26,333 bases of DNA, taken from IMG/VR virus record IMGVR_UViG_3300030380_001223, positions 1-26,333 of that record; one strand, written 5' to 3'. Each line of letters begins with the position of its first letter. The stretch's first letter is position 1. Positions 21,200 to 26,333 of this stretch are shown in pieces. The position numbers were made by a program, and so were the translations under genes. Below the pieces are notes generated by a model. It did not search any database, was not told the origin of the DNA, and was given only the letters and a program-made list of their open reading frames with translations. This DNA is from a virus.

Positions 21200-22729
21200 C
21201 TATCCAAATATGTTATCGATTGCCTTGATAATCAAGAAATCGTCGAACTTATCATCGTACAAGGATGCGTTTTCGCTGAACGATGCTGCTTGCATTGCTG
21301 CATTGTGTGCGCGGTCTTTATCATTCTCAGATATCTGCATGGCCCACGCAGCCTTATCTCGATACAACTGCCATAGATTGTTCAATGCGTTTTGCTGTAT
21401 GCCAAGCAAGTTTAGTGCGTTTTGTCTGTTTGCTTCGTTTTGATTTGCTGTGTTCTGAGTGTTTACAGTACGTCTCCAGATAGCATTACTCTGGTCTATT
21501 TCAAGACGCATGTTTGCATTGAATTGTTCGTATTGTGCGGTCATCTGTGCATTAAATTGTTCAAGAGCCGCAGATTGAGATGAATTGAACTGTTGTACAG
21601 CAATCGAACGTTGTATGTTTGCTGTTTCTATGTTTGCACCCAGTTCAGTAAAGAACTCTTGTATTTCGTTTTCAGACTTTGCGTTAAATTGTTTTGCAGC
21701 ATTTTGGGCAGCAGCATCCGATACGAGTGCGCTTACCTTCGACTGAAATGTCAGTGTGTTTGCTTGTTGTTCGTTTGTAAGATTTTGTAAATCAATAGAC
21801 AGAAAAGCTTTGGCGTTGTTTACAGCAGCTTGTTGACGATTGTTTAGGTTTGCCATGTCCATTGCAGCAAACGTCGCAGCGTTTTGTAATGCAGCCTGTT
21901 GTTCGTTGTTTAAGTTTTGTAGCTGTATAGTAGCGTATTTATCTGCATCTGCTTGTGCAATCGGCACACCAGACTCCATGACAGCCTGCGTAATAGCCGC
22001 TGCAGCCATGCTAGACGAGCCTAATCCACGTTGTTGCATGATTGCATTTACTCTGCGTACGGCGGGAGATGCCCACGCAGGAAGAGGTTGACCAGCTTGT
22101 ATAGATTGCATCAACTGACCCAGTTGGTACTGAGTTGTAGCTCTTTGGTCTAGTTGTTGTGTTGCTGCTTGGGCTATACTTTGTTGTCCAACTTGCCCCT
22201 GCGCCGCTTGCATTTGTGCGTCTTGAGAAAGTTGGCCTTGAGCTGCTTGAGCTTGTCCAACTTGAGGAGCAGCCAGTTCAGCTTGATAGCCTACTGCTTG
22301 TACAGGAGTAGGTTGAGTTTGTGTTGGAGCGGATATAGTAACTGCAGGAGCTACTTGTGGCGCAGGGCCAACAGTATTTGCAGACAGAAACTCATCTGCC
22401 TGTGTCTGTTGTGCCACGGTAGTTATTTCTGCGCCGGTAGGTAAAGTAGATTCAGCTAGGTCCGCTTGTTGTGCTTTTTGTGCAATCGTAGCTTCTTCTA
22501 GTTCATCACCAGTTTTACCCTTGGTTGTTTTTTTATTTACAGGCTTTTTTGCCATGTTAGTGTTTCCCTGATTGCTTTGCGCTGTAAAATAATTTTTAGC
22601 TACCTCAACTCGTGTTCCATCTGCTTTAAATGCAAATATGTTTCCGGGGTTTGGAGCGACAGCAGTTCGAGGCATAAAAGGGGTTGGGTCGTTCTGCTGT
22701 AGCGGGTCAGAGCCAGTGTATACCGCCAT
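21200..22729 (-). CDS. Q/A/N-rich putative internal virion protein with 22-residue repeats, 509 aa
   Basis: The protein is dominated by Gln, Ala and Asn. After a disordered, Lys/Pro-rich first quarter comes a proline-and-glutamine region (QTQPTPVQAVGYQAELAAPQ), then AVRRVNAIMQQRGLGSSSMAAAAITQAVMESG and three tandem 22-residue units at about 269-334 (LQNLNNEQQAALQNAATFAA; MANLNNRQQAAVNNAKAFLS; LQNLTNEQQANTLTFQSKVS), ending in more helical heptad-like sequence (QFNSSQSAALEQFNAQMTAQYEQFNANM). Long helical Q/A-rich proteins of this type occupy the gp14-like internal core position in podoviruses. A second possible start lies at about residue 59 (MAKKPVNKKTTKGK), but the first ATG has AGGAAG upstream. 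No enzymatic domain is seen. Confidence 0.6.
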   Translation of the reverse strand: MAVYTGSDPLQQNDPTPFMPRTAVAPNPGNIFAFKADGTRVEVAKNYFTAQSNQGNTNMAKKPVNKKTTKGKTGDELEEATIAQKAQQADLAESTLPTGAEITTVAQQTQADEFLSANTVGPAPQVAPAVTISAPTQTQPTPVQAVGYQAELAAPQVGQAQAAQGQLSQDAQMQAAQGQVGQQSIAQAATQQLDQRATTQYQLGQLMQSIQAGQPLPAWASPAVRRVNAIMQQRGLGSSSMAAAAITQAVMESGVPIAQADADKYATIQLQNLNNEQQAALQNAATFAAMDMANLNNRQQAAVNNAKAFLSIDLQNLTNEQQANTLTFQSKVSALVSDAAAQNAAKQFNAKSENEIQEFFTELGANIETANIQRSIAVQQFNSSQSAALEQFNAQMTAQYEQFNANMRLEIDQSNAIWRRTVNTQNTANQNEANRQNALNLLGIQQNALNNLWQLYRDKAAWAMQISENDKDRAHNAAMQAASFSENASLYDDKFDDFLIIKAIDNIFG

Positions 22730-22731
22730 AA

Positions 22732-22878
22732 CTACTTCCTTGTGGAATTATATATTTTAATTGCCAAGTAACAAATTGATAAGATACCTACAGCAAGTGC
22801 TACCCACTGGTTAAGTGCGGGTAGCCACATGGGTGCAGAGATGCCACCAATGGCAATAGCAAAATCATCTGGCTTCAT
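22732..22878 (-). CDS. Single-pass membrane mini-protein, holin candidate, 48 aa
   Basis: A 48-codon minus-strand frame starts at ATG 22878 and reads MKPDDFAIAIGGISAPMWLP, then one transmembrane helix (WVALAVGILSICYLAIKIYN) and a basic tail (STRK). A short periplasm-facing N-terminus, one helix and a positively charged end fit a class of small phage holins that make membrane holes at the end of infection. No endolysin gene is visible in this window to pair with it. Its last codons contain the AGGAAG that is the ribosome binding site of the 509-aa gene, which supports it as a real gene. Confidence 0.55.
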   Translation of the reverse strand: MKPDDFAIAIGGISAPMWLPALNQWVALAVGILSICYLAIKIYNSTRK

Positions 22879-22879
22879 G

Positions 22880-23062
22880 TTATTCTGCATCCTGAATGGT
22901 GTTACCTTCAGCTACCCACTCAAGAATTGCTGCGTAGTGGCGGTTGGCTGGGTCTGGGGGTACAGACCATTCTTTACCGTCAATTGTAGCTTTAATAGAA
23001 ATATTCTTAGCCCCTGTAGAACTGTTCATATACTGTGCTGATGTTATGTTCATTTTATCCAT
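22880..23062 (-). CDS. Small conserved tail-cluster protein, 60 aa
   Basis: The product starts MDKMNITSAQYMNSSTGAKN and continues ISIKATIDGKEWSVPPDPANRHYAAILEWVAEGNTIQDAE. The part SVPxDxANRHYAAIxEWVAEGNTIxxA recurs, as I recall, in many marine phages directly after tail-fibre genes, sometimes fused to them; it may be a fibre-associated chaperone or a small structural domain. GGAG lies 8 nt before ATG 23062, inside the stop region of the fibre gene. No known function. Confidence 0.7.
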   Translation of the reverse strand: MDKMNITSAQYMNSSTGAKNISIKATIDGKEWSVPPDPANRHYAAILEWVAEGNTIQDAE

Positions 23063-23064
23063 TC

Positions 23065-24105
23065 TTACAACTCCGCATCAATTTCAAATCCGTCATTTAC
23101 TGCCGCATGAAAAAATGCACGACCCGTTGACGAAACAGAGGTAGACATAGCCACAGAATCAGGAGTATGAACCGTTAAAGATGGTTGATTGGCACAGTTT
23201 GATAAAGTCCATGTTCCTATTAAAGACCCTGCTCCTTTGGCTCTCATCTTAACTGGAAACATTGCTGTTAATGTTATTGTGTCGTTTGAGTAAGAATCAG
23301 CATAATACGCTAAACTTGTTTCACAAACACTTCTAAAATAATACCTCTGACACCTAGCCAACTCATCCCCAATAGAACGATGCTCAAATGCTGTAGCCTG
23401 TTCGCCTACTTCAAGCTGTACGCCTGTTAAGTAAAACTCATTGCTAGTGCTGTCCATTACATTAACTTGACCAGCCGCACGATTGGCTGTTGTGTTATGC
23501 CAAGTATTTGCAGTTAGTGTCCCACCGCTATAATTAGAGCCAGCCATTAGCCACCAATTAATGAGAAATCCAAGGGTGTTGTCGTCTGTTATAGCTGTTG
23601 TTTGATAGCCGTCAAAAGTTACTTCAACTTTCTGCCAAGTATTAGCTGATGCTATTGTGTATGGTTGTGGGTTGATATAACCAGCATCTGCGTGCTGTAT
23701 TTCTACAATATGTATTCCTGTTTTAGGAGACTTAACCCAGAATTGAAGAGTTAAAGATTTTGCGCCTGATGTACCATACTTAAGATGTTGTAGGTCTTGA
23801 CCCTCAAACCTATGTGACAAAATTTCATAATCCGATGCAGCTACGGAAGTGTCAGCGGTTGTTACATCTAGCTTTAGGGAATGAGAAAATCCTTGGCCGG
23901 ATGGCACTGTTGTTGACTGACTATATGTTAATCGTTGTGAGCCACTACCCCCAAGACCGAAACGGTCAACTCCATATGTGTTGGTATAAACACCAGTCTG
24001 AGTTCCACGTTGATTTATATTCATTGCACCATTTATAATCAGATTCCTGTTTGACAGAGCTGTTTGCGAACCTATCAGTGCGGCTAGTTCTGCTGCTTTA
24101 CTCAT
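23065..24105 (-). CDS. Tail-fibre/receptor-binding protein with carbohydrate-binding-like domain, 346 aa
   Basis: The protein has the layout of phage fibre tips: a short helical start (MSKAAELAALIGSQTALSNR), the NLIINGAMNINQRGTQTG...YGVDRF signature that opens a beta-sandwich often found in fibre and pilot domains, a 150-residue Thr/Ser-rich beta region resembling a carbohydrate-binding module (LTLQFWVKSPKTGIHIVEIQ), and the FYLTGVQLEVGEQATAFEHRSIGDELARCQRYYF motif that closes such sandwiches. It probably binds the host surface at adsorption. Its start overlaps the preceding fibre module by 4 nt (ATGA) with GGAG 7 nt upstream. Confidence 0.8.
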   Translation of the reverse strand: MSKAAELAALIGSQTALSNRNLIINGAMNINQRGTQTGVYTNTYGVDRFGLGGSGSQRLTYSQSTTVPSGQGFSHSLKLDVTTADTSVAASDYEILSHRFEGQDLQHLKYGTSGAKSLTLQFWVKSPKTGIHIVEIQHADAGYINPQPYTIASANTWQKVEVTFDGYQTTAITDDNTLGFLINWWLMAGSNYSGGTLTANTWHNTTANRAAGQVNVMDSTSNEFYLTGVQLEVGEQATAFEHRSIGDELARCQRYYFRSVCETSLAYYADSYSNDTITLTAMFPVKMRAKGAGSLIGTWTLSNCANQPSLTVHTPDSVAMSTSVSSTGRAFFHAAVNDGFEIDAEL

Positions 24106-24500
24106 GCTAGGTCTCCGTGTGCTGTTGCAAACATAAATTCACCATCACTAAAAGATGGAGAAGAATTAAACGCAGTACATCTCAATCCAAACTCAGAAGT
24201 GGACAAATCAAGTCTTCTACCAGATGGGGTACTTTCACCAGCGGCATCTGAAGTACTAATTGCACCACCTATGGTTACAGAATAATCATTGTTTACCATA
24301 CTATTTGTTAGTACAACGTCATACTTTCCTGTTCCATCGTCATTTAAAGAACTAACATTGAGTGAATCTCGTGTTGCAATAGTACCTGTTCCATTAAAGT
24401 TTACCCACGCTTTCGCACTTCCCCCTGCAACAAAACTGGTGGCAATACTGTTGTTACCGCTGGCATCCTTCAGGGTGTTTACTCTCAGTTCGCTTGCCAT
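24102..24500 (-). CDS. Tail-fibre module protein, tandem paralog, 132 aa
   Basis: This is one of four related proteins. It starts MASELRVNTLKDASGNNSIA and has the core AWVNFNGTGTIATRDSLNVS followed by SLNDDGTGKYDVVLTNSMVNNDYSV, and it ends in GDLA. The core recurs in marine phage fibres and looks like a beta-sandwich with a W-F-D-S-x-N surface. A distal variable part (SPSFSDGEFMFATAHGDLA) may set specificity. The last codons GGA GAC make the GGAG ribosome binding site of the 346-aa fibre gene. It probably forms part of a fibre stalk or knob; it is too short to make a trimeric fibre on its own. Confidence 0.6.
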   Translation of the reverse strand: MASELRVNTLKDASGNNSIATSFVAGGSAKAWVNFNGTGTIATRDSLNVSSLNDDGTGKYDVVLTNSMVNNDYSVTIGGAISTSDAAGESTPSGRRLDLSTSEFGLRCTAFNSSPSFSDGEFMFATAHGDLA

Positions 24501-24514
24501 TATGCGAGGTCTCC
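24492..24514 (-). repeat. 23-bp junction repeat, copy 1
   Basis: A 23-bp sequence identical to 24875-24897 spans the end of one module gene (codons for GDLA and the TAA stop) and the start of the next (ATG GCA AGC). It includes the GGAG that serves the next ATG. Perfect identity, while the genes on either side differ greatly, suggests recent duplication or recombination at this junction. Confidence 0.85.
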
Positions 24515-24883
24515 GTTACTGCTTACAAAATGATGTTGGTCACTGTTTGAAGAACCAGTATATGTACGTGATTGAAACTGTGAGGTGGTGTGTACAGTTG
24601 TCCATAACTGATTTAGATTGTTTTCTAAAGAAATATGACAAATGTAATTTACGTTATTCATATTGTTTGAAAAGGCGTGGGTATAATCGCCTGTTCCATT
24701 ATCTGTTCCGCTACTTATGTTAAAACTGTCATCATAAGTATTTGAAGTATAACGCCAGTTTAACCAACACTTTGCTAACCCTTGTTGAAGATTAGTTGTC
24801 GTGCTATTACCTTCACCTGTTACAGCAATAGAGCCAGCAGTGGCTACACCCGTAATTGTATCTACTTTGAGTATGCTTGCCAT
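24500..24883 (-). CDS. Tail-fibre module protein, tandem paralog, 127 aa
   Basis: The product starts MASILKVDTITGVATAGSIA and shows the core KCWLNWRYTSNTYDDSFNIS then SGTDNGTGDYTHAFSNNMNNVNY, ending SSNGDLA. It is colinear with the 132-aa and 124-aa neighbours and with the C-terminal part of the 150-aa protein. The C-terminal third is unlike the others, as expected for host-range-determining fibre parts. It shares one nucleotide with each neighbour (TAATG), and its ribosome binding site is the GGAG in the GDLA codons of the gene upstream. Assignment to the tail fibre rests on context and on the recurrence of this core in marine phage fibres. Confidence 0.6.
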   Translation of the reverse strand: MASILKVDTITGVATAGSIAVTGEGNSTTTNLQQGLAKCWLNWRYTSNTYDDSFNISSGTDNGTGDYTHAFSNNMNNVNYICHISLENNLNQLWTTVHTTSQFQSRTYTGSSNSDQHHFVSSNGDLA

Positions 24884-24897
24884 TATGCGAGGTCTCC
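24875..24897 (-). repeat. 23-bp junction repeat, copy 2
   Basis: Identical to 24492-24514 over 23 bp; it likewise joins the GDLA end of the 124-aa module to the MAS start of the 127-aa module. The distance between copies is one gene length (383 bp), so homologous recombination between them would delete or duplicate exactly one module. Confidence 0.85.
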
Positions 24898-25257
24898 ATG
24901 TACTAAAGTAGCATTAACGGCTCTATCCCGATACGTTCCACCAGTATCCCCAACCACATATCTGTGGGTTGTTGTTGTAGATGCCGCCCTTGAGTTTGAT
25001 ACTATGATGGACTCATTACTGTCATCGTTGCCAGCACTTCCACCAATTATTTGTGTAGCCGCACTTAAAGCATTTGAGTAAGTAACCGTTGTGTCACCTG
25101 TTCCATTATCTGCAATACTTGATACGTTAAAACTACTGCTAAGAGAATGAGACGCATTGTGACGTTCAAATACCTTTGCCGCAGTCTGCTTAGTCAACTC
25201 AACAGGACTAGTACCATCCTTTGCCGCAATAGTATCTACATTAAGTACACTGGTCAT
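24883..25257 (-). CDS. Tail-fibre module protein, tandem paralog, 124 aa
   Basis: The start chosen is ATG 25257 (MTSVLNVDTIAAKDGTSPVE); a TTG extension to 25269 adds four residues and is unlikely, since GGAG lies 6 nt upstream of this ATG inside the previous gene's last codons. The core SSSFNVSSIADNGTGDTTVT and the ending LVHGDLA match the other modules, though the W-containing strand has diverged. The N-terminal motif VDTI(A)xKDG is shared with the 127- and 132-aa paralogs. Confidence 0.6.
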   Translation of the reverse strand: MTSVLNVDTIAAKDGTSPVELTKQTAAKVFERHNASHSLSSSFNVSSIADNGTGDTTVTYSNALSAATQIIGGSAGNDDSNESIIVSNSRAASTTTTHRYVVGDTGGTYRDRAVNATLVHGDLA

Positions 25258-25712
25258 ACTATGCTCCAATACCCGTTAACAGTCACGGTAGCAGACTGTG
25301 TGATTGGCCCTGCACTTACGCCATTCTCATCTGCATCAATCGTAATGTCTGCGCTGATAGTCTGACCGTTCAGACGGATGATGCTGTTGTTGCCCTTGAA
25401 TGGGTAGCGTGTATCACTCTCTGTCTTGGTGTACGAGTTTGCAATACTAAACGCATCATAGACCACCATCTCAACTACGTCATTCAGGGATGCCCCTGTG
25501 ACCAGTACAACGCTAGTGCCTGTTGTAGCGGCATAGTCAGTACCCGGCTTGAGTAGCACACCATTCTGATACACATCTACGTACAGGCTATCTGCGTAGG
25601 TCAGTGTCTTACTGTCTGCGTCACTACCACTAAAGCTAGTCTGACCAGCAGTTGCTTGATAGACAAAGCGGTTGCGAACACCGAACTCTGGGGATTTTCC
25701 TATGTAAGGCAT
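25254..25712 (-). CDS. Tail-fibre-associated protein, 152 aa
   Basis: It starts MPYIGKSPEFGVRNRFVYQA and shows TSFSGSDADSKTLTYADSLYVDVYQNGVLLKPGTDY, a beta-rich domain that I recall as widespread in marine phage fibres (MPYIGKSP..GVR, YVDVYxNGVLL). The C-terminal part (IRLNGQTISADITIDADENG) is likely a second beta domain. It differs from the GDLA paralogs and splits their row in two. It may be an attachment or collar-like module anchoring the fibre to the tail. It shares a base with the gene upstream and 4 nt (ATGA) with the gene downstream. Confidence 0.65.
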   Translation of the reverse strand: MPYIGKSPEFGVRNRFVYQATAGQTSFSGSDADSKTLTYADSLYVDVYQNGVLLKPGTDYAATTGTSVVLVTGASLNDVVEMVVYDAFSIANSYTKTESDTRYPFKGNNSIIRLNGQTISADITIDADENGVSAGPITQSATVTVNGYWSIV

Positions 25713-26164
25713 TAAGCTAAGTCTCCTACCACATTATAGGTAACATTATCTCTATCAGCATCTGAACCACCATTTCGTAGTCGTATTACAAAAGTTCCTG
25801 CTGCCACACTGTTAGAAGAACCATGACAAGTGCTACCTGAAACTGTGTCCCAATCTGCTCCAATAGATAGCGAATAGTTCGCATTGTTCATATCGTTGGC
25901 TATAGTTACAGTATAATTTCCTAAGCCATTATCTGTAATGCTTGTTGTATTAAAGCTGTCATCTAGTGTAGTGTCAGACCCTTCAAAGTGGCCCCAGCAT
26001 TTACACACCCCCTGCTGGATAGAAGTGTTGACAGCACCGCCCTCAGAAGCAACGGTGCTAGAACCATTTAAACCAGCAAGAGTAAATCCTGCATCTTGGT
26101 CTAGTGCAGCAGTACCTACTGCATCCGCAGCTATACCGCCTTGCTTTACTGTGGTCAGTGCCAT
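25712..26164 (-). CDS. Tail-fibre module protein, tandem paralog with N-terminal extension, 150 aa
   Basis: ATG 26164 has GGAG 9 nt upstream; a TTG at 26167 would add one residue and is unlikely. The first 50 residues (MALTTVKQGGIAADAVGTAA...DAGFTLAGLNGSSTV) are unlike the other modules and resemble the pseudo-repeats that lead into phage fibre shafts. The rest holds the paralog core KCWGHFEGSDTTLDDSFNTTSITDNGLGNYTVTIANDMNNANYSLS and ends NVVGDLA. It is the first full gene of the row in transcription order, so it could sit closest to the tail. Confidence 0.6.
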   Translation of the reverse strand: MALTTVKQGGIAADAVGTAALDQDAGFTLAGLNGSSTVASEGGAVNTSIQQGVCKCWGHFEGSDTTLDDSFNTTSITDNGLGNYTVTIANDMNNANYSLSIGADWDTVSGSTCHGSSNSVAAGTFVIRLRNGGSDADRDNVTYNVVGDLA

Positions 26165-26176
26165 CAACTTAACTCC

Positions 26177-26333
26177 TTATGCGTAAGGGCTATCACCAAG
26201 TACGCTTGTATCCCAAGCTGCCTTCAGCTTTGCAATTGTATCTGCATTAGTAATTGCAGATGCTGCTGGGGCATCACGAAGGGCTTTCTTCTTATTTACA
26301 GAAGCAGTCTTTGCATCTGCATCATCAGCTTCA
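26177..26333 (-). CDS. Hypothetical late protein, C-terminal 51 residues only
   Basis: The frame enters from the right edge of the window and ends at TAA (26179-26177). The visible part ends DTIAKLKAAWDTSVLGDSPYA; before this it is rich in Ala and Lys (KTASVNKKKALRDAPAASA), so probably helical. No start is in view. The stop lies 12 nt before the next gene's ATG, with GGAG in between. The Ala/Lys composition would fit a short helical virion or fibre-associated protein, but no family is recognisable. Confidence 0.55.
   Translation of the reverse strand, partial: EADDADAKTASVNKKKALRDAPAASAITNADTIAKLKAAWDTSVLGDSPYA

Noticed and set aside
1-26333. tRNA genes, CRISPR arrays, insertion sequences, integrase or attachment sites
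   Set aside because: Reading both strands, I found no cloverleaf, regular spacer-repeat array, transposase or integrase sequence. A tRNA scan would be needed to exclude a diverged tRNA fully.

Overview
The window is part of a tailed bacteriophage genome, most probably a short-tailed (podovirus-like) marine phage of the HMO-2011 type that infects alphaproteobacteria. The evidence is a T7-like replication set, a family A DNA polymerase carrying two DnaJ-type CxxCxGxG zinc motifs (a trait I recall from SAR116 phage HMO-2011 and its relatives), a B12-dependent ribonucleotide reductase, and a structural block of very large virion proteins and small tail-fibre proteins of a kind common in marine phages. 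The exact host cannot be read from the sequence. No terminase, portal, capsid, integrase, RNA polymerase or tRNA gene lies in the window, so it is only part of the genome.

There are three blocks. (1) 1-1274, minus strand: a leftward set of very small genes (60-aa conserved protein, ribbon-helix-helix regulator, 90-aa protein), then a promoter-to-terminator unit that looks like a small RNA gene (about 504-606), then a second promoter driving a 73-aa protein, a zinc-ribbon mini-protein and a gene cut by the window edge. (2) 1288-11696, plus strand: a sigma70-like promoter at 1288-1316 diverges from the leftward promoter and opens a closely packed operon: primase, DnaB-type helicase, 3'-5' exonuclease, DNA polymerase, probable ssDNA-binding protein, Cas4/AddB-like exonuclease, an unknown, T7-type endonuclease I, an unknown, DUF3310 protein, zinc mini-protein, NrdJ, two small membrane proteins, a second PD-(D/E)XK-like protein and a small unknown. 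(3) 11693-26333, minus strand: a late block read towards the middle. In transcription order it holds a cut gene, five short tail-fibre-type genes, a 346-aa fibre tip protein, a 60-aa protein, a small holin-like membrane protein, a Q/A/N-rich protein, two mid-size unknowns, 1112- and 1591-aa putative internal (ejection) proteins, and a 90-aa EF-hand-motif protein. Blocks 2 and 3 converge with a 4-nt overlap of their last genes.

Together, block 2 makes nucleotides and replicates, recombines and resolves phage DNA; block 3 builds the ejection machinery and the adsorption apparatus; block 1 probably holds early regulatory and host-interaction genes. Three things stand out. First, the small RNA candidate and the leftward early promoter share a TGACA-N5-TGTCA dyad placed identically on the -35 box. 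Second, four tail-fibre paralogs are arranged as head-to-tail cassettes whose C-terminal GDLA codons also supply the next gene's ribosome binding site. Third, the zinc module sits in the presumed thumb region of a DNA polymerase whose proofreading domain is a separate gene.
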